Assembly (NCBI RefSeq): GCF_028473145.1
Contig: NZ_CP092370.1
Location: 434,001 to 498,000 of the forward strand
Source: Flavobacterium sp. CBA20B-1
GTDB lineage: Bacteria; Bacteroidota; Bacteroidia; Flavobacteriales; Flavobacteriaceae
Direction of reading: 5' to 3'
Length of the DNA: 64,000 nt
Shown: piece by piece, positions 26,883-37,200 of the stretch
Layout: each line of letters begins with the position of its first letter
Position numbering within the stretch: the stretch's first letter is position 1
Position numbers and translations under genes: made by a program
Notes under the pieces: model-generated
Databases searched by the model: none
What the model was told of the DNA's origin: nothing
Seen by the model: only the letters and a program-made list of their open reading frames with translations

Positions 26883-27422
26883 TTGGATAAATATCAAAAT
26901 AAATACAGAATCCCTTCTGCCCGCGCCACTTGGTGGAATTACGGTTGGGCAGGTGCCTATTTTATTACAATATGTACCAAAGGTAGAAAACATTATTTTG
27001 GGCATATTGAAAATAAGAAAATGACATTATCTCATTGCGGACTATTGGCAGATGTATTTTGGCACGAAATTAAAAACCACACCACCAATATAGAATTAGG
27101 CGCATTTGTGGTAATGCCCAATCATATCCACGGCATTTTGATTTTAAATGGTGATAATAATTTGGTGATTGATAATGATTCCGCAATCGATCCCCAATCC
27201 GAATCCCAAAAACGATTCCGAAATCCCGGAAAAAATACCGCATCATCCATTATTGGCGGATACAAATCTGCCGTTACCAAACACGCCAATAGATTAGGAT
27301 TAGAATTTGGCTGGCAAACCAGATTTCACGACCATATTATTCGCAATGATGCAGAATACCAACGTATTAATGATTATATAGAAAACAACCCTAAAAATTG
27401 GAACGATGATAAATTCTATTGA
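26883..27422 (+). CDS. RAYT-type (REP-associated tyrosine) transposase, Y1_Tnp family
   Basis: A 179-residue HUH-type protein. It has YFITICTKGRKHYFG at the N-terminus, the metal-binding HUH motif VVMPNHIHGIL near residue 80 and the C-terminal region with YQRINDYIENNPKNW, where the catalytic tyrosine is expected. The start is probably the TTG at 26883, since an upstream ATG is in another frame and ends after five codons. It lies between res and mod and is flanked by palindromes with a shared core. RAYTs are single-copy domesticated transposases that move REP elements; activity here is not shown. Confidence 0.85.
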   Translation: MDKYQNKYRIPSARATWWNYGWAGAYFITICTKGRKHYFGHIENKKMTLSHCGLLADVFWHEIKNHTTNIELGAFVVMPNHIHGILILNGDNNLVIDNDSAIDPQSESQKRFRNPGKNTASSIIGGYKSAVTKHANRLGLEFGWQTRFHDHIIRNDAEYQRINDYIENNPKNWNDDKFY

Positions 27423-27459
27423 TAAATGATAAATGATCGATTTTTTCGCAATGGATTTC

Positions 27460-27692
27460 AATGCAATACAATCAATCCAATCCAATTTAATCCAATCCAA
27501 TCCAATTATGTACAGACAAGGCATGCCTTGTCTCTAGCAGATCGCGGATCGCGGATCGCGGATCGCGGATCGGATCGGGGCGGATCGGATCGGGGCGGAT
27601 CGGGGCGAATCAAATCAAATCGAATCAAATCAAATCGAATCGAATCAAATCGTATCGGAACGAATCAAACCAAACCAAATCAAATGAATTAA
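27460..27692. repeat. low-complexity tract: TCCAA repeats, GATCGCG repeats, AATCA/AATCG repeats
   Basis: This 307-base gap between RAYT and mod holds no gene. It starts with degenerate TCCAA units (27470-27510), then a palindrome, then about 60 bases of GATCGCG and GATCGGGGCG units with nine GATC sites between 27540 and 27601, then AATCA and AATCG pentamers to about 27690. The middle part is much more GC-rich than the surroundings. It ends 38 bases before the mod start, so changes in repeat number could alter mod expression. An open frame through it encodes only repeats and is not a gene. Confidence 0.8.
27514..27533. repeat. 20-base perfect palindrome right of the RAYT gene
   Basis: AGACAAGGCATGCCTTGTCT is its own reverse complement over all 20 bases. 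It shares the AAGGC/GCCTT core with the palindromes left of the transposase, so it is a REP-like element of the same system. Confidence 0.85.
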
Positions 27693-27729
27693 AACAATCT
27701 ATCCAATCGAAATAAAAAAAACAAAAACA

Positions 27730-29871
27730 ATGAACGATAAATCTGTACACACAGGGCAAGCCCTGGATATGAAATCCACCGACATCACCAGCCTGAACAT
27801 AGAAAAAATAGCTGCCCTTTTCCCCAACTGCGTTACCGAAACGGCAGAAGGAAAACGAATTGATTTCGATTTGCTGAAACAGGAATTATCCAACCAAATT
27901 GTAGAGGGCAACAAAGAACGGTACCGACTGGAGTGGCCGGGCAAGCGCGAAGCCATTGTTACCGCCAATATCCCCACCACCAATACTTTGCGGCCGGTGC
28001 GGGAAGATTCTGTAGATTTTGATACTACCGAAAATATCTACATAGAAGGCGACAACCTGGAAGTGCTGAAACTCTTGCAGGAAAGCTACCTTGGCAAGAT
28101 AAAAATGATCTACATAGACCCGCCTTACAACACGGGGAAAGATTTTGTGTACAAAGACAATTTTGCCAAAGACGGCGACGAAGAACTCTTTGAAAGCGGA
28201 CAAAAAGACGAATACAACCAAAAATTAGTACAAAACCCCGAAACCAGCGGACGCTACCACAGCGACTGGCTTTCTATGATGTACCCACGCCTAAAACTGG
28301 CAAGAAATCTATTGACCGATGATGGCGTTATTTTTATTTCTATCGGTTCTGATGAAATAGCAAACTTAACAAGAGTATGCGACGAAATTTTTGGTGAGAC
28401 AAATAGAATAGCAATTGTAGGTAGACAAGCGAAATCAGGTGGGAATAAGGGGAGATTTTTCTCGCCTAACATTGAGTATCTTCTTGTTTACTCAAGGAAC
28501 ATTACTAACGTTAATAGCTTTAGTGACGATATGGATCCCCAGCTTATAAAAAAAGTTTATACAAAAGTGCAAGTTGATGGCGAAAGAAAAGGCGAAAAGT
28601 ATAGAGCAATGGGATTATATCAATCATCATTGGACGCTAGAGCAAATCAACGATATTTTATTGAAGCCCCAGATGGTTCTTTAGTTATTCCTCCTGGTTC
28701 AGAGTTACCCGCAATAAAAAAAGAAGGAGAAAAAATAGTTCCTAAAAATATAGAAGATGGATGCTGGAGATGGACTTATGAAACATATCTTTTAGAAAAA
28801 GCAAAAGGAAATATAGAATTTTCAAAGACAAATAGTAAAGTTTTGGTAGATGAAAATGGTGGGTTTTCCGAGTGGAATTTAAATACTAAAATATGGTTAA
28901 AAGATAGACAAGAAGCTGGCCAGTTACCTAATGATTTAATTTTAAAGTACGAAAATCGACATAGTGCTAAGGAATTGAAAGATTTAGAAATCCCATTTGA
29001 TTTCGCAAAACCAACTGGACTAATTAAATATTTAGCAAAAATATCTCAAACAGGTGATAACGATATAATTCTTGACTTCTTCTCAGGTTCCGCCACCACC
29101 GCCCACGCGGTAATGCAACTTAATGCAGAAGATGCTTCGACAGGCTCAGCACAAGTTGGCAAGCGCAAATACATAATGGTGCAACTTCCCGAAGCCACCG
29201 ATGAAAAAAGCGAAGCCTACAAAGCCGGTTACAAAAATATCTGCGAAATAGGCAAAGAAAGAATTCGCCGTGCTGCCAAGTCAATTTCGAATGAGGAAAT
29301 TACGAATTACGAATCCAAAAAGAATACATTAGAAAAGATGATTGGAAAATCTTTAGTGGAGAAAGATGATGAAATTTCTTTTCCAAATGATGCAATCATC
29401 GATGAAAAAGCGGAAAATTTATTACAGGAACTTCGCAATTTAAAATTCGCAATTCGTAATTCAGACAAAGGTTTCCGTGTGTACCGTTTAGACAGTTCCA
29501 ATATGCAGGATGTGTATTACAAACCGCAAGATTATACCCAAAATACGCTGGACCTTTTTGCAGACAATGTAAAAGAAGGCCGCACGGCAGAAGATTTGGT
29601 AACGCAGATAATGCTCGATTGGGGATTGCCATTGTCCCTGCCTATAGAACGCAAAACCATTTCGGGTAAAGAAGTGTATGCCGTAGCCGGAAATTCGCTG
29701 TACTGCTGTTTTGACAAAGATATCGATGAAGCCTTTGCCAAAGAAGTAGCCAAAGACCAACCGATGCGTATTGTATTTAGAGATAAAGGTTTTAAAGATG
29801 ATACTGCGAAGGAGAATGTGAAGCAGCTCATCAAACAATTAAGTCCGAATACGGAAATGAAAGTGATATAA
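27730..29871 (+). CDS. mod: type III DNA methyltransferase Mod
   Basis: A 713-residue protein. Motif IV IDPPYNTGK has DPPY at 130-133, and the SAM motif DFFSGSATT is at about 449-457. This order (DPPY first) is that of beta-class N6-adenine methyltransferases, as in Mod subunits of type III systems. The region between them is the target-recognition domain, and it is clearly more AT-rich than both flanks, which suggests exchange. The frame also carries two repeat-derived insertions. Together with Res it would form the restriction complex; Res is broken, so Mod may work alone. No lesion seen. Confidence 0.93.
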   Translation: MNDKSVHTGQALDMKSTDITSLNIEKIAALFPNCVTETAEGKRIDFDLLKQELSNQIVEGNKERYRLEWPGKREAIVTANIPTTNTLRPVREDSVDFDTTENIYIEGDNLEVLKLLQESYLGKIKMIYIDPPYNTGKDFVYKDNFAKDGDEELFESGQKDEYNQKLVQNPETSGRYHSDWLSMMYPRLKLARNLLTDDGVIFISIGSDEIANLTRVCDEIFGETNRIAIVGRQAKSGGNKGRFFSPNIEYLLVYSRNITNVNSFSDDMDPQLIKKVYTKVQVDGERKGEKYRAMGLYQSSLDARANQRYFIEAPDGSLVIPPGSELPAIKKEGEKIVPKNIEDGCWRWTYETYLLEKAKGNIEFSKTNSKVLVDENGGFSEWNLNTKIWLKDRQEAGQLPNDLILKYENRHSAKELKDLEIPFDFAKPTGLIKYLAKISQTGDNDIILDFFSGSATTAHAVMQLNAEDASTGSAQVGKRKYIMVQLPEATDEKSEAYKAGYKNICEIGKERIRRAAKSISNEEITNYESKKNTLEKMIGKSLVEKDDEISFPNDAIIDEKAENLLQELRNLKFAIRNSDKGFRVYRLDSSNMQDVYYKPQDYTQNTLDLFADNVKEGRTAEDLVTQIMLDWGLPLSLPIERKTISGKEVYAVAGNSLYCCFDKDIDEAFAKEVAKDQPMRIVFRDKGFKDDTAKENVKQLIKQLSPNTEMKVI
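29134..29155 (+). repeat. short mobile repeat in frame inside mod
   Basis: TTCGACAGGCTCAGC lies within this span and gives the residues ASTGSAQ between AED and KRKYIMV. This string is a repeat I know from intergenic regions of Bacteroidetes. Related Mod proteins usually have only a short Gly/Asn turn here, so it looks like an in-frame insertion. Confidence 0.55.
29299..29462. repeat. inverted ATTCGTAATTCGTAAT-type repeats inside mod
   Basis: ATTACGAATTACGAAT (29299-29314) and ATTCGCAATTCGTAAT (29445-29460) are inverted copies with one mismatch, about 130 bases apart. They encode EITNYE and KFAIRN-like residues in frame. They may be a mobile repeat that entered the gene, or form a hairpin in the message. 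Confidence 0.5.
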
Positions 29872-29878
29872 TTCTTAG

Positions 29879-29908
29879 AAAGGAGAAGTTCGCTTCTCCT
29901 TTTTTTAT
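29879..29908 (+). terminator. strong terminator after mod
   Basis: AAAGGAGAAG and CTTCTCCTTT form a perfect ten-pair stem with the stable TTCG loop, followed by more T bases. It separates mod from the DUF262 genes, so those need another promoter. Confidence 0.9.
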
Positions 29909-29935
29909 AACTAATTTACTAATCATCACTGAACT

Positions 29936-31825
29936 ATGCATCAAAATAATAAGCTAGAACTTTACTCGCTATATCAGTTACACAATAATAAGATTCTACT
30001 CAAAGACGATAATACTGAAGTTAAAGTTAAATACTACATAGATTCTTACCAAAGAGGCTATCGTTGGGATAAAAAACAAATTGATTTGTTATTAGATGAC
30101 TTATGGGAGTTTCATCAAAAATACAAAGACAAGTCGTTAAAAGATAACGAGTATTATTGCCTGCAACCCATTGTGGTAAAACCTAAAACATTGGAAAATG
30201 AATCAATTTGTTGGGAAGTTCTGGATGGTCAGCAAAGACTAACATCTTTAAAGATTTTACTGAGCTATTTACTTCGTGAGACTTCTCAAGATTTAGAAGA
30301 TGAGTATGCAATACCAAATTTTGATATTACCTATAAAACAAGAGAATTAAGTCAAGCATATCTAGATCAAATAAGCAATAATTTCAACACTGATAAGAAA
30401 AAGGATAATATAGATTTCTTTTATATGTCTAGCGCATATCAAGCGATTATTGATTGGTTTGACCAAAAAAAGATTGTTCAAAAAAGAGAAAAAAGGGATT
30501 TTTTAGATCAATTACTGGCAAGTCAGGATAGGGACAATCCTATTAAAGTAATATGGTATGAAGTAAATGATGATACAGATTCCTATGATATCTTTACTCG
30601 TTTAAATATTGGTAAAATAAAGCTTACGAACTCTGAACTTATCAAGGCATTGTTTTTACGAAATATTAATTCAAACGAGCTAGATTCCCAATTAGCATTA
30701 TATGAAATTGCAAACGATTGGAATAATTTAGAAAGTAAATTACAAAAGGATGAGTTTTGGTACTTTTTGTATAACCCGAATAATCCCATTAAATATGCGA
30801 ATCGTTTAGAATATATCTTTGATTTATATTGTGAAAGAACAATAGAGTCCGAAGAATATCATACATTTTTTAAAATCAATTCCAATTTTAATGCAGAAGA
30901 TTCTATTAAAGAAAGACTTCATATTTGGAGGAATTTCAAGAGTTATTTTTCAAAAATTGAAGGTTGGTTTATCGATATCAAATTCTATCATTACATAGGC
31001 TTTTTAATTGCTATAGGATATTCGATTATTGATATTTTAGAATTAAGTGAAGGAAAAAATAAAGACGAATTTTTTAAAGAACTACAAAAAAAAGTAAAAT
31101 CTCTTATTAATTGTACTGAAGATGAATTGAGAGATTTGAAATACAACAACAAATTGATTTTCCGCGTATTATTGCTGTTTAATATTCTGACCGTAGCTTC
31201 TGATAAAAAATCAAATTATCGTTTCCCTTTTAATCTTTTCAAAAGTCAGCAATGGGATATTGAACATATTAGATCAAGAAATGATAAGGAATTAAATAAA
31301 CCAGAGGAATGGAAAGCTTGGATAAAAGATATAGTTGAATATTTTACTAGTAAAGATATTGATCAAACACTAATTGATGTTTTAACTGATATAAGTATAG
31401 AAGAGCAATTTTGTTTGAAAGATCTTGATAAGGATGTCCAAAAAGAATTGATAAAGATGATAGTTGCCTACAAAGAGGATACTATTCAAAAATCAGTTCT
31501 ACAGCTTTCATTTAGTTTCTTTAGAAAATATTTTAAAGAAGACAAAGATGATTTAGATAAAGATTCAATTGGTAATCTATCACTACTAGATTCGTATACA
31601 AATAGAAGTTATGGTAATGCATTTTACACATTGAAAAGAATAAGAATTCAGGAGAATGGTAAATATGGGTTATTTACTCCCGTATGTACAATCAATGCCT
31701 TTATGAAAGTGTATAGTAGAAAGTTAGATAATCTTAATTTTTGGAGTACAGAAGATGCGGATAACTATACTACTGAAATTATTAATGTATTAAAACCTTA
31801 TCTAAAAATATCAATTGATGAGTAA
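29936..31825 (+). CDS. DUF262/DUF1524 protein (GmrSD-like, probable HNH nuclease)
   Basis: A 629-residue protein. The N-terminal DUF262 (GmrS) domain shows YQRGYRWDKKQIDLLLDDLW and the nucleotide-related DGQQRLTS at about 97-104. Around residue 440 lies WDIEHIRSRND, the DUF1524 (GmrD) HNH-type motif. GmrSD enzymes cleave modified phage DNA using NTP; whether this one targets modified DNA is unknown. It overlaps the next DUF262 gene by 8 bases, so the two form one unit behind the mod terminator. It is longer than average for this family but shows no break. Confidence 0.85.
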   Translation: MHQNNKLELYSLYQLHNNKILLKDDNTEVKVKYYIDSYQRGYRWDKKQIDLLLDDLWEFHQKYKDKSLKDNEYYCLQPIVVKPKTLENESICWEVLDGQQRLTSLKILLSYLLRETSQDLEDEYAIPNFDITYKTRELSQAYLDQISNNFNTDKKKDNIDFFYMSSAYQAIIDWFDQKKIVQKREKRDFLDQLLASQDRDNPIKVIWYEVNDDTDSYDIFTRLNIGKIKLTNSELIKALFLRNINSNELDSQLALYEIANDWNNLESKLQKDEFWYFLYNPNNPIKYANRLEYIFDLYCERTIESEEYHTFFKINSNFNAEDSIKERLHIWRNFKSYFSKIEGWFIDIKFYHYIGFLIAIGYSIIDILELSEGKNKDEFFKELQKKVKSLINCTEDELRDLKYNNKLIFRVLLLFNILTVASDKKSNYRFPFNLFKSQQWDIEHIRSRNDKELNKPEEWKAWIKDIVEYFTSKDIDQTLIDVLTDISIEEQFCLKDLDKDVQKELIKMIVAYKEDTIQKSVLQLSFSFFRKYFKEDKDDLDKDSIGNLSLLDSYTNRSYGNAFYTLKRIRIQENGKYGLFTPVCTINAFMKVYSRKLDNLNFWSTEDADNYTTEIINVLKPYLKISIDE

Positions 31826-34280
31826 GTATTTAGAAAATGGAGTTCGTATCTCTTTATCACAATTATTAGAAGATAATACAATTTGTGTTCCCAAAATACA
31901 AAGGGATTACGTACAAGGAAGAGTTGATGAAAATGAAGTTCGTACAGAATTTCTACAAGCTTTATTAAGTTATCTTGAAGATGGAAAACCGTTTAGGGAT
32001 TTAGATTTTGTATATGGATTTTTAAATCAAAATAATGTATTATATCCATTGGATGGTCAGCAAAGGTTGACTACTCTAATGTTATTACATTGGTTTTTAG
32101 CAAATAAAGAAGGGAAATTTGAACAGTATAAATCATTGTTTCTAATAGAGGATAAGGAACAATTACATACCAAATTCACTTATGAAAATAGATTAAGCTC
32201 AAAGGAATTTTACAATGAATTATTTACCAAGGCACTCGAGTTTAATAATCTTTTAAAGAGTGAGGAAGGAAAAATTAATAGTTTATCAAAATCAGTTAAA
32301 AATTTAAGTTGGTATGCACCTGCTTGGGATTGGGATCCAACAGTTCAGAATACTTTACTGATGTTAGATGCGATGTTAGATGTGTTCGATTGCAGCCAAG
32401 AATATTTTGATAAATTGGTTGATCCAAAAAATCCTATAATAACCTTCTTATTCATGGATCTAGGGAAGAATAACCTTTCTGATGATTTATATATAAAAAT
32501 GAATTCACGAGGTGTACAATTAAGTCCTTTCGAGAATTTTAAAGCTAAGTTAGAAGGGTTTATTTCTAAAACTAACTTTAAAAATGAATACATTTTTGAA
32601 ATAGCGGGCAAAGAGAAAAAAGTTGATTTTAAAACATATTATACAACTCAATTAGATAGCCGTTGGTCAAATTTTGTATGGGAAATCATGAAATTAAATG
32701 ATCCATATTTGGAACACCCTAATTATTTTGATCGCTTCTTTTCAAATTTGTTTAGAATATCATTTCTACACTCAAGCATAAATTTGAATAGAAATTTAGA
32801 CATTACTATACCTGTAATTAAAACTTTTCTAACCCATAGAAAAGACTTTTCATATTATGATTACCAGGAATTGTTCAATATAAATGGATTAAATAGCAAA
32901 ATAATTACTAATGAAAGCCTCAATGAGTTAGCGGAGTTTTTTGACATATTAAGTACGGTATTTTATTCTAGCTTAGATAATAAATTTGAATATTATAATT
33001 CATTTGAAAATCTTCTTATTTTAGTTAAGTCTGATCATGGTACGAGATATTATCACGAGCGTATAATGTTTTATGCTCACATGGAGTATTTAAAAAAACA
33101 TAGAGATAATTTCAATACAAATGGTTTGAATATGTGGATGCGTTTTATTTCCAATTTATCAAATAATACAGCTCCATATAACAATGAAAGAGAGTTTATT
33201 AATGCACTTTCTTTTATTCGAGAAACTGTTCAGTATTCAGATAATATAGATGAATATCTAAGTAATCAGTCATTTAAAGATATAGTTGGGTTTGATTCCT
33301 TTCAATATAAAGAAGAGATTTTAAAAAGAAAAATTGAAAAAATTGATCCCTCATGGAAAGATAATTTTAAAAATGTTGAACTTCATCCTTATTTGCAAGG
33401 GCAAACCTATTTTCTATTAATGCTTGTCGGTATAGAATTTGACTCTTTAGAGGATTTAGATGTTACATTTTTAAATAATGTTCAAAGTCAATACGATTTG
33501 AACTACAATATTTTTAAAGTTTTATTCACTGAAAAAGGATTGAATCAAGACTTTTCTAGAAATGGAAATTATTTGTTTGAAAGAACTTTATTATCCATCG
33601 GTGATTATACAATTTCTGAAGGTTCAAATTTCAGTTTTTTAATTGATAGTGATCGTGATATTTCTTGGAAACGATTTTTAAAATTAGATAAAAAATTAGA
33701 ACATCGGTTAATTATTAAACATTTGTTTGATAATCTTTTATCATACTCAACAGATATTTCTTCGGGCTTAAAGAAACTTTTGGATGTTGAATGTAATGAA
33801 TGGTGGCGTTTTTTAATCATTAATAATCCAAACATATTAAATTACTTTGATAAAGGTAAAAAGAGATATTTTAGACAAGAATCTAATCATGGCTTTGTAT
33901 TGCTAAAAGGTGAAAAAATTAGCGGTTCTCATGCAGAAATTGAATCCTATAATTTTTATCTAAGTAACAAATTTGAAGATGAAAAATGGAATTATTATTC
34001 AGTCAGTGGAGAAAATAATGACGATTATCCATGTGCATATTTCGATTTCATTTTTGATAAAATTCCTTATGGATTTGATGTTAGATTCATTAATTCACAA
34101 TTTAATATTGCTATTAAAAGAAGACAAGCTGGTGATTATAGTAAACAATTGATTGAATTTTTTGATAGTGAATGTTTTCAGAAGGTATCCAATTATTATT
34201 CTAAAGAAGTTGGAACTTATGACGAATGTTTAAGATATATACATATAAATTTAAGCGGTATAGTAGATGAAGCTAATTGA
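31818..34280 (+). CDS. DUF262 domain protein, second member of the pair
   Basis: An 820-residue protein from the ATG at 31818. The DUF262 domain has CVPKIQRDYVQGR near the start and DGQQRLTTLMLLHW at about 79-92, followed by a long helical region with DLYIKMNSRGVQLSPFENF. I see no HNH motif. The C-terminus from about residue 680 has GFVLLKGEKISGSHAEIESY, then a FDFIFDKIPYGFDVRF segment that could be a small beta domain, but I do not recognise it. It overlaps the preceding DUF262/DUF1524 gene and the following helicase gene, so all three are likely co-translated. A two-DUF262 unit suggests a heteromeric restriction enzyme. Confidence 0.85.
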   Translation: MSKYLENGVRISLSQLLEDNTICVPKIQRDYVQGRVDENEVRTEFLQALLSYLEDGKPFRDLDFVYGFLNQNNVLYPLDGQQRLTTLMLLHWFLANKEGKFEQYKSLFLIEDKEQLHTKFTYENRLSSKEFYNELFTKALEFNNLLKSEEGKINSLSKSVKNLSWYAPAWDWDPTVQNTLLMLDAMLDVFDCSQEYFDKLVDPKNPIITFLFMDLGKNNLSDDLYIKMNSRGVQLSPFENFKAKLEGFISKTNFKNEYIFEIAGKEKKVDFKTYYTTQLDSRWSNFVWEIMKLNDPYLEHPNYFDRFFSNLFRISFLHSSINLNRNLDITIPVIKTFLTHRKDFSYYDYQELFNINGLNSKIITNESLNELAEFFDILSTVFYSSLDNKFEYYNSFENLLILVKSDHGTRYYHERIMFYAHMEYLKKHRDNFNTNGLNMWMRFISNLSNNTAPYNNEREFINALSFIRETVQYSDNIDEYLSNQSFKDIVGFDSFQYKEEILKRKIEKIDPSWKDNFKNVELHPYLQGQTYFLLMLVGIEFDSLEDLDVTFLNNVQSQYDLNYNIFKVLFTEKGLNQDFSRNGNYLFERTLLSIGDYTISEGSNFSFLIDSDRDISWKRFLKLDKKLEHRLIIKHLFDNLLSYSTDISSGLKKLLDVECNEWWRFLIINNPNILNYFDKGKKRYFRQESNHGFVLLKGEKISGSHAEIESYNFYLSNKFEDEKWNYYSVSGENNDDYPCAYFDFIFDKIPYGFDVRFINSQFNIAIKRRQAGDYSKQLIEFFDSECFQKVSNYYSKEVGTYDECLRYIHINLSGIVDEAN

Positions 34281-37200
34281 TAACATAAATACACGACTGA
34301 TTGACGATTTAAAAGAAAGTATTCATAAAAAAAGTAAGATGGCAATTGCGGCATCTTCTTTTTCCATATATGCTTTTGAAGCTTTGCGGAAAGAATTGCA
34401 AAGTGTAGATGAATTACGTTTTATATTTACTTCGCCAAGTTTTTTACAAGAAAATCTAAAGAAAGAAATACCAAAATTCTTTATTCCGAATTGTTTAAAG
34501 AAGCGGATTTATGTGGTGGCGAATTTGAATTGCGTTTGCGCAATCAGCTCACGCAGCGTGCTATTGCCAAAGAATGCAGTAAATGGGTAAAAAACAAAGT
34601 GATTTTCAAATCCAATAAACAAACAAATTATCCTTTACAGGGAATGATTCACGCAGTAAATTCTGTTAGCGAATCTTTTGCCTGGACAAATGTCAATAAT
34701 TTTACAACTGCCGATTTGGGTGTAACACCCAAAAAAGGATTTCCAACATTGATTCAAAAGACAGATTTTCCGAATGCCAAAGTCTATTTGGAGCATTTCA
34801 ATCAGGTTTGGGAGGATGAAGAAAACCTAGAAATCGTTACCCAAAAAGTACAAAAGTATTTCGAAAAAGCCTTTCAGGACAATAGTCCGGAGTTTATCTA
34901 TTTCATCACGTTGTACAACATCTTCAATGACTTCTTGGATGACTTGACTTTAGATAATTTGCCTGATGATCGCGTTGGGTTTAAAGATACCATTGTATGG
35001 AACAAGCTTTTTAACTTCCAGAAAGATGCGGTGATTGGTGCGATTAATAAATTAGAAAAATACAAAGGTTGCATTTTGGCGGATAGCGTTGGTTTGGGTA
35101 AAACTTTTTCGGCGTTAGGCATCATCAAATATTACGAAATGCGTAATAAAGACGTTTTGGTATTGTGTCCTAAAAAATTAGAAGCCAACTGGAATACCTA
35201 TCGTCACAACGATAAAACAAATATTTTAGCCAAAGACCGTTTTAATTACGATGTGCTTTTTCATACTGATTTGTCGAGAGAATCGGGAATAAGCAACGGA
35301 CGAAATTTAGCTAACGTCAATTGGGGAAATTACGGATTAGTAGTCATTGATGAATCGCACAATTTTAGAAATGCTGGATTAACCTATTCCGATAAAGAAA
35401 ATCGTTATCAAGCATTATTGCGCAAAGTAATGCGAGAAGGAATCGAAACCAAAGTGTTGATGCTTTCGGCTACGCCTGTTAACAATCGTTTCAATGATTT
35501 AAAAAATCAATTGGCATTAGCTTATGAAGGTGATGCAACACGTATTGATGATAAGCTAGATACAAATAATGGAATTGATGTGATTTTCAAACGAGCACAA
35601 TCTGCTTTTAATACTTGGTCAAAATTGGATATTTGGGAAAGGACTACCGAAAAGTTATTGGATTTATTGGATTTTGATTTCTTTGAAATATTAGATTCTT
35701 TGACCATTGCTCGTTCTAGAAAACATATTACCACTTATTACGATACGAGTGATATAGGTAAATTTCCAACAAGGAATAAACCAGTTTCTTTAGCTTGTGC
35801 GTTGACTAAAGATGACTCCATTACGTATAATGAAATAGCAGAATTATTAGTTCATTTAAATTTATCAGTTTATACACCTTTGAAATATATCCTACCAAGC
35901 CAAATAAGTAAGTATGCAGAAAAATATGACAAACAAACTAAAGGTGGAAAACTAACACAATTAGATAGAGAAAAAAGTTTGCAACAATTGATGCGTATCA
36001 ATTTATTAAAACGTATTGAAAGCTCAATTGATTCATTTAGAATTACAACAAATGGAATTTTGTCTCAAATAAAAAACACAATTAAATCTATATCTAAAGA
36101 AGGAATTGTGTCTATTTCGAGTATTCATTTTGATACGCAGGATGAAAATTTTGATTGGGATGCAAATTGGGGAGATGAAGAAAATGTAATCGGTAAAAAA
36201 GTAAAAGTACATTTAGCTGATTTGGATCGCAGGCAATGGAAAGAAGATTTGGAAGAAGATTTAGCTATTATTAATCAATTGATGGATAAAACGAACCTGA
36301 TAAAACCTGCATTAGATTTAAAACTACAAACTTTAATACAATCCATTGAAAATAAAATTGAAAAACCACTTAATCCCGACAATAAAAAAGTAATTATTTT
36401 TACTGCTTTTGCCGATACAGCTGATTACTTGTACGACAATATAAGTAAACATTTTAAAGCCAAAAGTAATATTCAATCTACCTTGATTACAGGATCAAGA
36501 AGAGTAGCAACAACGAAAACTATTCCAACGGAGTTGAATGCTTTGTTGACTTGTTTTTCTCCAAAATCAAAAGGAAAAGATTTGCTTTTCCCCACCATCA
36601 ATGAAGAAATAGATATTTTGATAGCAACCGATTGTATCTCTGAAGGACAGAATTTACAAGATTGTGATTATTTGATAAATTACGATATCCACTGGAATCC
36701 AGTACGTATTATTCAACGTTTTGGTCGTATCGATCGTATTGGGTCAATAAATGATACCATTACTTTAGTTAATTTTTGGCCAGACATTACTTTAGATAGC
36801 TATATAAATCTAAAACAACGTGTTGAAGATCGTATGATGATTTCTGATATGGCAAGTACAGCCGATGATAATATCCTGAAAGAAAATCAAAAGGATTTAG
36901 AGTATAGAAAATTACAATTACAAAAATTACAAGATGAAGTAACTGATTTAGAAGATCTGCGTGAAGGAATCGATATTACCGATTTAGGTTTGAATGATTT
37001 TAGAATTGATTTGTCCAATTTTATCAAAGAATATGGAGAAATGTCGGATATTCCAGAAGGAATTCATGCTGTGGTACCATCAACCGAAATTCTAAAACCC
37101 GGCGTAATATATGTATTGAAAAATATGAATGAAAACATCAATATTAATAAACTCAATCGTTTGCATCCCTTTTATTTAGTTTATATCGATCAGGTAGGTA

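Noticed and set aside
27426..27692. Possible 88-residue protein with DRG and SNRI repeats
   Set aside because: The frame exists only because of low-complexity tandem DNA; it has no usual composition and overlaps the palindrome.
27460..27692. Origin of replication with clustered GATC
   Set aside because: No DnaA boxes or dnaA gene nearby; the repeats are simple tandem units beside a methyltransferase gene.
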